Source: Granulosicoccus sp045106195
GTDB taxonomy: Bacteria > Pseudomonadota > Gammaproteobacteria > Granulosicoccales > Granulosicoccaceae
DNA: 64,000 nt
Reading direction: 5' to 3'
Assembly: GCA_045106195.1 (NCBI GenBank)
Contig: JBGCEH010000009.1
Location: 520,007 to 584,006 of the forward strand
Below are positions 43,941-52,644 of this stretch, in pieces. Below the pieces are notes generated by a model. The model had not been told where the DNA came from, did not search any database, and worked only from the letters and a program-made list of their open reading frames with translations. The translations under genes were made by a program, and so were the position numbers. Within the stretch, counting starts at the first letter, position 1, and every line of letters starts with the position of its first letter.

Positions 43941-45989
43941 TCAGTGTTTGCGTTTGGGAGGAATCAAGTCGGTGATAGTGCCTTCGAACATTTCGGCAGC
44001 AAAGTTTACGGTCTCGGACAAGGTTGGATGCGGGTGAATGGTATGTCCCAGATCAGTTGCATCTGCTCCCATCTCGATGGCCAGACCTGCCTCTGCGATG
44101 AGATCACCTGCGTGAGGCCCAACTATACCCGCACCCAGCAGTTGATCGGTATCGGGATCAAACAGCAATTTGGTGATACCTTCCGAACGTCCGATACTCA
44201 GCGATCGACCACTTGCAGCCCATGGGAAAACACCTTTGCCCACTTTGATACCTTTTGCTTTTGCCTCATTCTCCGTCAGCCCGACCCACGCCACCTCAGG
44301 ATCTGTATAGGCGACAGACGGTATAACGCGTGCGTCAAACACACGCTTCATGCCAGCACAGACTTCCGCTGCCACCTTGCCCTCATGCACCGCCTTGTGT
44401 GCAAGCATTGGTTGTCCGACAACGTCTCCTATAGCAAAGATGTGCGCTACATTCGTACGTTGCTGGTTGTCAACGTTAATGAATCCCCGTTCATCAACTT
44501 GAACACCGCAATTCGAAAGACCCAGACTTGATCCGTTTGGCCGACGACCGACAGCGACGAGTACCTTATCGAAAACATCACTGTGTTCGCCTTCGGGTCC
44601 GCTGAAGGTGACGTTCATTCCATTACCGCTGGCCGTTACCGCAGTAACTTTCGTTTTAAGGTAGATATTTTCATAACGCTCTTTTATCCGTCCATGCAGA
44701 GGCTTGACAATATCCTTGTCGGCGCCGGGTATGATCTGATCCATGAGTTCGACAATGGAGACTTTTGATCCCAGCGCTTCGAAGACCGTTGCCATCTCCA
44801 GCCCGATGATTCCACCTCCTAGCACCAGCAGGCGCTTGGGGATGTCTTCCAGCGCAAGCGCACTGGTCGAATCCAGCACACGTTTGTCATCATGTGGGAC
44901 AAAGGGCAAAGTCACAGGCTCTGAGCCTGCCGCAATGATGCACTGATCAAAGCTAATCAGTTTTTCACCATCCGGACCGGATACACGCAGCGTATTGGGG
45001 CCAGCAAATTGTCCGATGCCTTGCACAACGTCAACTTTGCGCGCCTTAGCCAGACCCTTGAGACCACCTGTCAGCTTGTTGACCACGCTCTCTTTCCAGC
45101 CTCGAAGTCTGTCGAGGTCGATCTCAGGCTTTACGAACGTAAAACCATGTTCGCCCATCTCTTCATATTCAGTGATCACTTTTGCACTGTGCAACAACGC
45201 CTTTGACGGAATACATCCGACGTTCAGACATACACCACCCAGACTTGGATACTTTTCTACCAGTACTGACTGCAGCCCAAGATCGGCTGCGCGAAATGCA
45301 GCAGTATAGCCTCCAGGGCCCGAACCAAGGACCAGAACTTCTGCATGGATATCACCGGTCATTGGAGCAGTTGGACGACTGGCAGTGACGGGCGCTACAT
45401 CCGCTACCTGCGCAGACACGGCTACCTGACCCGTTGAAAGCGTTAGTATTAATGAGCCTTCGGAAACGTTGTCACCTTCCTTGACAGCAATATCAACAAT
45501 CGTACCCTCAGCAGGTGAAGGCACCTCCATGGTGGCCTTGTCACTTTCCAGTTCGATCAGTGGATCTTCTGCAGATACCTTGTCACCCGGTGACACAAGA
45601 ATGGAGACAACAGGCACCTCGGCAAAGTCACCAATATCAGGTACGGTAACGCTGAGTGTTTCATGGACACCGGCAGCGGATCCATAGCCTGCAGGTTCTG
45701 CGCTGGCTGTGGCACCGGTTCCTGAAACAGCGGGTGAGGACTTTCTAGCGCCGCTTTCGTCCGAGGTTTCAATACCTGCGATAACACTGCCCTCGGACAC
45801 TTCGTCACCCTCTTTTACGTCGATACGCGTGATTGTGCCAGAGACTGGCGATGGTACTTCCATCGTGGCCTTGTCGCTTTCCAGTTCGATAAGCGGATCT
45901 TCCAAGCTTACAACATCGCCGACCGACACCAGCACATTGACCACTGGTACCAAGGAGAAGTCACCTATATCAGGAACTTTGATGTCCAT
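43941..45989 (-). CDS. lpdA: Dihydrolipoamide dehydrogenase (E3) with two N-terminal lipoyl domains
   Basis: The E3 flavoprotein of the pyruvate dehydrogenase complex, 682 residues. Two tandem lipoyl domains (residues 1-75 and 112-187) each carry the lipoylation site ESDKA (Lys40 and Lys151), joined by Ala/Ser/Gly-rich linkers. The E3 body starts near residue 215 with VLGSGPGGYTAA (FAD). It has the redox-active pair Cys254/Cys259 in GGVCLNVGCIPS, a NAD site LGGGIIGLEMATV, and the C-terminal HTIHPHPTLSE with the catalytic His-Glu. One lipoyl domain on E3 is known in some bacteria; two is unusual. A strong GAGGAG site precedes ATG 45989. It starts 10 bases after aceF. Confidence 0.93.
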   Translation of the reverse strand: MDIKVPDIGDFSLVPVVNVLVSVGDVVSLEDPLIELESDKATMEVPSPVSGTITRIDVKEGDEVSEGSVIAGIETSDESGARKSSPAVSGTGATASAEPAGYGSAAGVHETLSVTVPDIGDFAEVPVVSILVSPGDKVSAEDPLIELESDKATMEVPSPAEGTIVDIAVKEGDNVSEGSLILTLSTGQVAVSAQVADVAPVTASRPTAPMTGDIHAEVLVLGSGPGGYTAAFRAADLGLQSVLVEKYPSLGGVCLNVGCIPSKALLHSAKVITEYEEMGEHGFTFVKPEIDLDRLRGWKESVVNKLTGGLKGLAKARKVDVVQGIGQFAGPNTLRVSGPDGEKLISFDQCIIAAGSEPVTLPFVPHDDKRVLDSTSALALEDIPKRLLVLGGGIIGLEMATVFEALGSKVSIVELMDQIIPGADKDIVKPLHGRIKERYENIYLKTKVTAVTASGNGMNVTFSGPEGEHSDVFDKVLVAVGRRPNGSSLGLSNCGVQVDERGFINVDNQQRTNVAHIFAIGDVVGQPMLAHKAVHEGKVAAEVCAGMKRVFDARVIPSVAYTDPEVAWVGLTENEAKAKGIKVGKGVFPWAASGRSLSIGRSEGITKLLFDPDTDQLLGAGIVGPHAGDLIAEAGLAIEMGADATDLGHTIHPHPTLSETVNFAAEMFEGTITDLIPPKRKH

Positions 45990-45999
45990 GACTATCTCC

Positions 46000-47283
46000 T
46001 CAATGCATCAGCCGGCGAACATCGCCGAGCAGGTGTTTCAGGGTGACCGCGAACCGAGCAGCAAGGGCACCGTCTATGGCACGATGATCATAACTCAGGG
46101 ACATCGGAAGCATGTTGCGCGGTACAAATTGCTCACCATCCCAGACCGGTTCAAGTCTGGATCGTGTGAGACCCAGAATAGCGACTTCAGGTGCATTCAC
46201 GATCGGAGTAAAACTGGTACCACCGATACCACCGAGTGAAGAAATGGTAAACGTTGCACCTTGCATGTCCTGCGACTTCAGTTTGCCCTCACGCGCTTGT
46301 GACGACAGGCCTGCCAGTTCTTTGGATATCTCCACCAGGCCTTTGCGCTCAGCGTCTTTTATGACAGGCACCATCAGACCATTGGGCGTATCCGCAGCAA
46401 AGCCGATGTTGTAGTAGGACTTCCTGATGAGCTTGTCGCCATCTGGGTGTAATGAACTGTTGAATTCCCAATGTGTCTTCAGCGCGGAAACACTGGCTTT
46501 GATAATGAAGCTGAGTAACGTCACACGATAGCCTTCAGTCTTGGCCTGTGTATCCATCTCCTTGCGGTACTTGTCGAGATCGGTAATATCCGCAGATTCC
46601 TGATGTGTGACGTGAGGGATATTCAACCAGCTCCGATGCAAGGCCGGACCCGAGAGCTTCTTGATGCGTGACATCTCCACATCTTCGGTGGCACCAAACT
46701 TTGAAAAATCGACCAAAGGTATGGGTGGAATGCCCATACCACTATCGGTTCTGGCAACCGCCGGCTCTGCTGTTTTTGTAGCGCCCTTGAAATAGGAGGT
46801 AACGTCTTCACGCAGGATGCGTCCATTGCGACCACTGCCTTTGATCTGGGAAAGATCTGCGCCCAGCTGGCGTGCAAATGCCCGAATAGATGGAGACGCA
46901 TGAGCCTTGGCAAAACCTGATTCATTAACAGCAGCGACATTAGCAGACGACGCGAGCGCCGACGGTGGCGGTGCTGTGGGCAATGACGCTTTGGGTTCGG
47001 TCTTTGGTGTCGGCGCAGGCGGTGCATCAGCAGACGGAACTGCAGCCTCCGACTCAAGCACCATGATCAAGCTACCCTGCGAGACGGTATCACCCTCTGC
47101 TACCTTGATTTCCTTGACCACACCCGACGATGGGCTGGGAACTTCCATCGTGGCCTTGTCACTCTCCAGCTCCATGAGCGGATCTTCTGCGCTGACGGCG
47201 TCCCCTACAGCTACGAGAATACTGATAACAGGCACGTCGGTGAAATCGCCGATATCCGGAACGTTTACTGCAATCGCTGACAT
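46000..47283 (-). CDS. aceF: Dihydrolipoamide acetyltransferase (E2) of pyruvate dehydrogenase
   Basis: The E2 core of the complex, about 427 residues. One lipoyl domain (residues 1-76, Lys43 in ESDKA), an Ala/Pro-rich linker, a peripheral-subunit-binding domain (about 122-158, SPSIRAFARQLGADLSQIKG) and the catalytic acyltransferase domain with SYDHRAIDGALAARF, where His and Asp are catalytic. E. coli AceF has three lipoyl domains; here two of the three in the complex have moved to E3. ATG 47283 with AGGAG just upstream is preferred over a longer frame to 47349 that has no family counterpart. Confidence 0.94.
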   Translation of the reverse strand: MSAIAVNVPDIGDFTDVPVISILVAVGDAVSAEDPLMELESDKATMEVPSPSSGVVKEIKVAEGDTVSQGSLIMVLESEAAVPSADAPPAPTPKTEPKASLPTAPPPSALASSANVAAVNESGFAKAHASPSIRAFARQLGADLSQIKGSGRNGRILREDVTSYFKGATKTAEPAVARTDSGMGIPPIPLVDFSKFGATEDVEMSRIKKLSGPALHRSWLNIPHVTHQESADITDLDKYRKEMDTQAKTEGYRVTLLSFIIKASVSALKTHWEFNSSLHPDGDKLIRKSYYNIGFAADTPNGLMVPVIKDAERKGLVEISKELAGLSSQAREGKLKSQDMQGATFTISSLGGIGGTSFTPIVNAPEVAILGLTRSRLEPVWDGEQFVPRNMLPMSLSYDHRAIDGALAARFAVTLKHLLGDVRRLMH

Positions 47284-47352
47284 GCTGTTCTCCTGTGTGC
47301 CTGGCGGCGATCTGAAATTGTCCTTGAGAGGGGGTTGAGGAAAGTGCATTCA

Positions 47353-50010
47353 TTACGAAAGCCTCGGATTCGGCTTACTGCCATCGACATTGAATAGTTG
47401 CATGCCTTTTTCAACGTCTGCCTGGCTGATGGACCCTTCGCGGTATAGCGACACCAGCGAGGCCGCGGCAATGTGTTCAGCATCGACTTCGAAGAATCGA
47501 CGCAGATTGACGCGGCTATCGGAACGACCGAAACCATCTGTACCCAGCACTGTAAAAGACTGTGGTACGAACTCGCGAATCTGTTCCGCGTAGTTCTTCA
47601 TGTAGTCGGTGGCTACAACAACAGGGCCTTTGGTCTGGCTGAGTACGTTAGTCACATAGGGGACCTTCTGCTCACCAAACGGGTTGAGCCTGTTGTAACG
47701 CAAAGCGTCCTGCCCATCACGCGCCAACTCGTTCATGGAGGTGGCTGAGTAGATGTCGGCGCTGATGCCGAAATGCTCTTCGAGCATCTCCGCTGCCTTA
47801 ATGACTTGGATAAGAATGGTTCCCGACCCCATGAGATTGACGTGGGCTTTTGCAGGCTTGGCAGCTTTTTCAAGACAATACAAACCGCGAACGATACCCT
47901 CCTCCGAACCTTCGGGCATATCGGGGTGACGGTAGTTCTCGTTCATCAAGGTGATATAAAAAAACACATCCTCCTGCTCAACAAACATGCGTTGCAAGCC
48001 GTTGTGGACGATCACGGCTACTTCGTGACTGAACGTCGGGTCGTAGCTGATACAGTTCGGGACAGTGCCCGCGAGAATGTGTGAATGCCCATCTTCGTGT
48101 TGCAAGCCTTCACCATTGAGCGTGGTTCTGCCTGCCGTACCGCCGAGCATGAATCCACGCGCCCGGCTGTCGCCAGCTGCCCACGCCAGATCACCAATTC
48201 GCTGAAAACCAAACATGGAGTAATAGATAAAAAACGGAATCATGGGAACCCCATGAACACTGTAAGAGGTTGCAGCCGCAATCCAGTCTGCCATACCGCC
48301 AGCTTCGTTGATGCCTTCTTGTAGAATCTGCCCGCTTTTACTTTCCTTGTAGAACATCATCTGTTCGGCATCTTCAGGGATATAGTTTTGCCCTTTAGGG
48401 TTATAGATGCCAACCGATCGGAACAGACCTTCCATGCCGAATGTTCGACTTTCGTCAGGCACGATCGGCACAACCTGTTTGCCGATCTGCTTGTCGCGGA
48501 GAAGCGTCGTCAAAACCCGGACAAACGCCATGGTGGTTGATATTTCACGCTCTCCAGATGATTTCAGCTGCGTTGCGAAAGTCGACAACTCAGGAATCGC
48601 AAGCTTCGGTGCATCACGCCAGTTGCGCTTGGGAAACTCACCACCGAGCGCTTCCCGACGACTCGCCCAGTAAGCCTTTTGCTCAGCATCTAGAGTAACG
48701 AACGGTGCATTGGGCAGATCTTCATCGCTAACCGGAATCTTGAATCTGTCGCGGAAAGCGCGCAGCTGGTCTTCGGCCATCTTCTTCTGCTGGTGTGTGA
48801 TGTTCTGACCTTCACCGGCATTGCCCATGCCGTAGCCCTTGACTGTCTTAATCAACAGACAAGTAGGCTGACCGACCGTGTCGGTGGCTCGCTTGAAAGC
48901 GCTGTACACCTTTTCGGGATCGTGTCCACCACGCTTGAGATTCCAGATCTCATCGTCACTCCAATCTTTTACAAGTTCGGCAGTTTCAGGATAGCGTCCA
49001 AAGAAATGCTCGCGCACATAGGCACCATTACGCGACTTGAACGTTTGGTAGTTGCCATCAACCGTCTCTTCCATCAACCTGCGAAGCATGCCGCTCGAGT
49101 CTTTTTCCAATAGATCGTCCCAGCCACGGCCCCACAGCAGTTTGATGACATTCCAGCCACCCCCACGGAACTCACCTTCCAGCTCCTGGACAATCTTGCC
49201 ATTGCCGCGAACCGGACCGTCGAGGCGCTGCAGGTTGCAGTTGATGACAAAGATCAGGTTGTCGAGTCCTTCTCGGGCAGCCAGAGAGATCGCACCCAAA
49301 GACTCAGGCTCATCCATCTCCCCGTCACCCAGAAAACACCAGACCTTGCGATCGGCCATATCAATATGACCACGGTTGTGCATGTATTTCATGAAACGCG
49401 CCTGATAAATGGCGCACAACGGGCCAAGCCCCATGGATACAGTCGGGAACTGCCAGTAGTCGGGCATCAGCCAGGGATGAGGATAGGAAGACAAGCCCTT
49501 GCCATCAACTTCCGAACGAAAATTGAGTAGTTGCTCCTCGGTCAAACGCCCTTCCATGAAACTTCGCGCATAGATTCCTGGAATGACGTGACCCTGGAAG
49601 AATACAAGATCGCCCCCGTGATGTGCTGTCTGCGAACGCCAGAAATGGTTAAAGCCGATGTCGTACATGACGGCCGAAGAGGCAAACGAGGCAATGTGCC
49701 CACCGTATTCCGAACTGACCTTGTTGCGACGCACAACCGTGGCCATGGCATTCCAGCGGTTAATGGTGCGGATTCGCCATTCCATGTCCAGATCGCCGGG
49801 GTATGGCAGCTGGTCATCGGAAGGGATAGAGTTCTGGTAATGCGTGGTGGCCGAAAAAGGTAGGTTCGTTCCGTGCTCACGAGCCTCCTGAACAGCGCGA
49901 TCCAATAGATAATGCGCGCGCTCACCACCGTCCTTCTCGATGACATCAGTAATGGCATCACGCCATTCGGATGTTTCGATCGGGTCGATATCGTTGACTT
50001 CTCTATTCAT
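47353..50010 (-). CDS. aceE: Pyruvate dehydrogenase E1 component, homodimeric type (AceE)
   Basis: A ThDP-dependent E1 of 885 residues, the standard length of the homodimeric gammaproteobacterial type. The ThDP motif runs from GDGEMDEPESLGAISLAARE to FVINCNLQRLDGPVRGN. HGGDLVFFQGHVIPGIYARS and the C-terminal FGRSDSRVNLRRFFEVD are typical. It decarboxylates pyruvate and acetylates the lipoyl groups of AceF (and probably LpdA). It is the first gene of a run aceE-aceF-lpdA-phaA-phaB on the minus strand, with 69 bases before aceF. GGGAATAGGT precedes ATG 50010. Confidence 0.95.
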   Translation of the reverse strand: MNREVNDIDPIETSEWRDAITDVIEKDGGERAHYLLDRAVQEAREHGTNLPFSATTHYQNSIPSDDQLPYPGDLDMEWRIRTINRWNAMATVVRRNKVSSEYGGHIASFASSAVMYDIGFNHFWRSQTAHHGGDLVFFQGHVIPGIYARSFMEGRLTEEQLLNFRSEVDGKGLSSYPHPWLMPDYWQFPTVSMGLGPLCAIYQARFMKYMHNRGHIDMADRKVWCFLGDGEMDEPESLGAISLAAREGLDNLIFVINCNLQRLDGPVRGNGKIVQELEGEFRGGGWNVIKLLWGRGWDDLLEKDSSGMLRRLMEETVDGNYQTFKSRNGAYVREHFFGRYPETAELVKDWSDDEIWNLKRGGHDPEKVYSAFKRATDTVGQPTCLLIKTVKGYGMGNAGEGQNITHQQKKMAEDQLRAFRDRFKIPVSDEDLPNAPFVTLDAEQKAYWASRREALGGEFPKRNWRDAPKLAIPELSTFATQLKSSGEREISTTMAFVRVLTTLLRDKQIGKQVVPIVPDESRTFGMEGLFRSVGIYNPKGQNYIPEDAEQMMFYKESKSGQILQEGINEAGGMADWIAAATSYSVHGVPMIPFFIYYSMFGFQRIGDLAWAAGDSRARGFMLGGTAGRTTLNGEGLQHEDGHSHILAGTVPNCISYDPTFSHEVAVIVHNGLQRMFVEQEDVFFYITLMNENYRHPDMPEGSEEGIVRGLYCLEKAAKPAKAHVNLMGSGTILIQVIKAAEMLEEHFGISADIYSATSMNELARDGQDALRYNRLNPFGEQKVPYVTNVLSQTKGPVVVATDYMKNYAEQIREFVPQSFTVLGTDGFGRSDSRVNLRRFFEVDAEHIAAASLVSLYREGSISQADVEKGMQLFNVDGSKPNPRLS

Positions 50011-50049
50011 TTTTACCTATTCCCTTTGAAATCGCACGGGATAATTGAG

Positions 50050-50061
50050 TTATGCGCATAA
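50050..50061. promoter_or_regulatory. 12-bp palindrome upstream of aceE
   Basis: TTATGCGCATAA is a perfect 12-base palindrome, 40 bases before the aceE start. Its position suits an operator for a dimeric regulator of the pdh-pha transcript. It does not match the E. coli PdhR consensus I know, and no regulator gene is adjacent. Confidence 0.35.
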
Positions 50062-50661
50062 AGCTCCCGGACACTGGTTTAGCCCTGATATCCAGAGGAT
50101 TATGCATAGCGGTATATTAACGCTTCTGCAGCAACAATGAACCGCCGCACCGATGAACTGGCGTAGAAGCACTTGCGACCAACGACCAACGACCAACGAC
50201 CAAGATATATCTGTTGAGCTGACTCCTGGTTTGCTACTGATGGTAACCAGGCAACCAGCGCCAGTAAGGCAAACACCAAAGCCAGACCCGTCAGTTGCAG
50301 TAGATTGAACAAACGGGATAACGCCTCAATAGATGTGGGTTAAATGAATTTCCGGATGGCATATACCCTTGAGATGGCACAAGGCGAAACCCACTGGCGG
50401 TGTTAGAAAGGATGTTTGCAACGTGACAGGTAAAGGTATTGCAGAACATGATAACACCGGCAATAGATCGCATCGAATCCGAGAAGTTCCAGGCCGTTGT
50501 CGATAGGATGCATGAGCGCAATTACGATCAGCGTTGTTTCGATCAAGTCAAGAACGAAGCTCAACAGAATACAAGGAACAGAATGAAAAACACCGTACGG
50601 TAAGCGCTAGAACCGGCGCAAGCAGAGGATTTACGCTGGAGATTTAATGAGTATTTACCGT
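50062..50661. other. Intergenic region between aceE and the PHB esterase gene
   Basis: About 600 bases with no gene I can support. It holds four copies of the 7-base unit CGACCAA (50176-50203). A leftward TTG-initiated frame of 70 codons (50100-50312) begins with a hydrophobic stretch (LLQLTGLALVFALLALVAWL), which might be a small membrane peptide but could be chance. The aceE promoter should lie near its left end. Confidence 0.35.
50176..50203. repeat. Four tandem copies of a 7-bp unit
   Basis: CGACCAA is repeated four times without interruption between aceE and the esterase gene. It is a short heptameric microsatellite, likely to vary in copy number by slippage. No gene is clearly affected. 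Confidence 0.8.
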
Positions 50662-51648
50662 TTATTGTGCAGCGACTTTGAGCTCTGGCAGATTCGACCC
50701 TACGCCTGCCTGTGCAATGTGCTCGAAGAATACCCAGATCAACTCGCTGACATTTGGAGCATCAGGTATACAGAACTTGCCTGCTACACCACCCGGCCAT
50801 CCGTGTGGGAGATCCTCAATCAGTAAATGCCCAACATGCAACTCGCCCCGGGCAGCGAACTGCTCAAATTTACAGACAACACCTCGCGACACCTGCTCGA
50901 AGCGCATTACTGTTGCATCTTCGCAGCCTGACACTATTGCCCAACTGTCTCTCAAGTTAGCACCGAGTTTTGGCCCGACCATCTTGTCAGCTCTCGATTG
51001 GACAACAAGCAGCGGTGGCGCTGGCGCGATCAGCTCCCTATTGAGCATGCGCACAAGAGAATTAACCGTTTTGCGCCTAACAGGCAGGTGCGGATTGGCA
51101 CGTACCGCATTCGTACTCTCTCCGTAAGGAACACCCGCAACGCTTGCGCCACTGGTCCAGAAGTCACTGTAGGCCGCTAGACAGGCAACAGCCATCGCTC
51201 CACCTGAAGACAGACCGCAGACATGTCTTCTTGTCGTATCGACGGCGTAGCGATTACTGACGTCCATTGCAATCTGCCTAAGATCTGCTACCTCACCGCG
51301 ACCACGCTGTCGTTGACGGCTTAGCCACCATCCCCAGCAATTCTGCGTTCTCAACCCAGAATAGGTGGTGACAAAAGGATAGACAATGATGGCTTCGACC
51401 CTATCTGCAATAGCATCGAAACCAGTAATCCTCTGAATGGCCAAATGATCCTGCCGACAACCATGAAGCACTACGATCAGAGGATACTGTTTGTCCCGAG
51501 AATAATTGCCAGGCAGATACACCCTGTATTGCCGGTGGCGAGAAACCCTTCCGGATTCCTTGAACAGTTCGTGATCAATTACGGTGCCTTTTGCGTCCGG
51601 ATAATGCCCGGCAGCCAGGGCGGTATCAACGAGATCCTGATCGATCAT
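50662..51648 (-). CDS. PHB depolymerase-family esterase
   Basis: An alpha/beta-hydrolase of 328 residues, esterase/PHB depolymerase family. YPLIVVLHGCRQD provides the oxyanion region with its conserved Cys, GLSSGGAMAVA is the lipase box with the catalytic Ser, and LPHGWPGG holds the catalytic His. No signal peptide or substrate-binding domain is seen, so it is probably intracellular. Given the pha genes on both sides it may act on PHB granules or oligomers. Simple esterase activity is also possible. It is divergent from the second phaB, and a TGCA-type PhaR-like site lies about 50 bases before its start. Confidence 0.78.
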   Translation of the reverse strand: MIDQDLVDTALAAGHYPDAKGTVIDHELFKESGRVSRHRQYRVYLPGNYSRDKQYPLIVVLHGCRQDHLAIQRITGFDAIADRVEAIIVYPFVTTYSGLRTQNCWGWWLSRQRQRGRGEVADLRQIAMDVSNRYAVDTTRRHVCGLSSGGAMAVACLAAYSDFWTSGASVAGVPYGESTNAVRANPHLPVRRKTVNSLVRMLNRELIAPAPPLLVVQSRADKMVGPKLGANLRDSWAIVSGCEDATVMRFEQVSRGVVCKFEQFAARGELHVGHLLIEDLPHGWPGGVAGKFCIPDAPNVSELIWVFFEHIAQAGVGSNLPELKVAAQ

Positions 51649-51696
51649 GAAACCCGACTATTAAAGCGATGAGTAATATAGCGCAGGAAGAACAAA

Positions 51697-51713
51697 ATAC
51701 TGCACTGCAACAA
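51697..51713 (+). promoter_or_regulatory. Candidate PhaR operator (site A)
   Basis: ATACTGCACTGCAACAA is identical over 17 bases to the site upstream of phaP1 (53028-53044). It lies between the divergent esterase gene and the second phaB gene, about 50 bases before the esterase ATG. The TGC-N3-GCA-like core fits the TGC-rich sequences bound by PhaR in other bacteria. Confidence 0.55.
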
Positions 51714-51838
51714 CATTAAATTAAACTCTATTTTTGAAATCACTAATATCGCTGAATTACTGTAGTTTTTTAAAAAAATTCACAACTGACAGAAGGAAAC
51801 TTTTACATTGCAGTGTGTAAATCTTGCCATTACTGAGT

Positions 51839-51855
51839 ATACTGCACCGCAAAAA
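51839..51855 (+). promoter_or_regulatory. Candidate PhaR operator upstream of the second phaB (site C)
   Basis: ATACTGCACCGCAAAAA matches sites A and F at 15 of 17 positions. It ends 45 bases before ATG 51901, where a repressor would block transcription. A partial inverted copy, TTGCAGTGT, lies at 51808-51816 (site B). Confidence 0.5.
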
Positions 51856-51900
51856 GCTTTCCACTGATTAATGCATTTTCAATTACAGGATCCATCAATC

Positions 51901-52644
51901 ATGAGTAATAACGTCGTACTGATCACTGGCGGCACAGGCGCTATCGGTGCTGCCCTCTGCAAGCAGTTTCATGCAGAAGATTGCAAGGTTGTTGCCAACT
52001 GCCACCCTTCTGACATAGAGCGTAGCACCACAGTCGTGAATACGCTTGCAAATTCAGGTGTCAACGTTGAACTGATGGCATTTGATGTTACCGACCCCAA
52101 TGCCTGTAACGCAGCCATCCGCGATATCGAGTCTCGAATTGGCCCTGTTTCTGTCATTGTCAATGCAGCTGGCATCACACGGGACGCCAAATTAACCAAT
52201 CTTGAGCCCGACGAATGGAATGCTGTACTGAGAACCAATCTTGATGGCGTTTACAACGTCAGTCGCCCTGCCATTGCATCCATGACCGAACGCAAATACG
52301 GCCGGATAATAAATATTTCATCTGTCAACGGCCAGCGCGGTCAAATTGGGCAGACTAATTACTCGGCAGCCAAAGCCGGTATGACGGGCTTTACCAAGGC
52401 ACTGGCGCGCGAGGTGGCCCGAGACGGCATCACTGTGAATAGCGTGTCACCCGGTTATGTGCAATCACCGATGATTCAGGCGGTCCCTGAGGCGGTTCGG
52501 GAAAAAATTGTCAAACAGATCCCCGTCGGCAGATTTGCCGAACCCGAGGAAATCGCGAGAGCGGTCAGTTTTCTTGCCAACGAGCATAGCAGCTACATTA
52601 CCGGTATCGATCTGTCCGTTAACGGTGGCTACCACATCGGCTAA
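51901..52644 (+). CDS. phaB: Acetoacetyl-CoA reductase paralogue (PhaB/FabG-like SDR)
   Basis: A second PhaB-like short-chain dehydrogenase, 247 residues. Motifs are VLITGGTGAIGAAL (cofactor), NAAGITRDAKLTNL, catalytic Ser/Tyr/Lys in SSVNGQRGQIGQTNYSAAKAG and the C-terminal SYITGIDLSVNGGYHIG. It differs clearly from the phaB at 41915 (GAIG in place of RGIG), so the two are not a recent duplication. The frame is open to 51871, but ATG 51901 with AGGA before it fits the family start. It sits upstream of the phasin genes and shares their TGCA-type operators, so it probably supplies (R)-3-hydroxyacyl-CoA for PHA. A FabG-like role cannot be excluded. Confidence 0.85.
   Translation: MSNNVVLITGGTGAIGAALCKQFHAEDCKVVANCHPSDIERSTTVVNTLANSGVNVELMAFDVTDPNACNAAIRDIESRIGPVSVIVNAAGITRDAKLTNLEPDEWNAVLRTNLDGVYNVSRPAIASMTERKYGRIINISSVNGQRGQIGQTNYSAAKAGMTGFTKALAREVARDGITVNSVSPGYVQSPMIQAVPEAVREKIVKQIPVGRFAEPEEIARAVSFLANEHSSYITGIDLSVNGGYHIG

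Noticed and set aside
50176..50203. Possible CRISPR-like repeat
   Set aside because: The 7-bp units are contiguous with no spacers, so it is a simple microsatellite.
50100..50312. 70-codon minus-strand frame with a hydrophobic start
   Set aside because: TTG start, and it crosses the 7-bp tandem repeat. It might be a small membrane peptide, but support is too weak to call.
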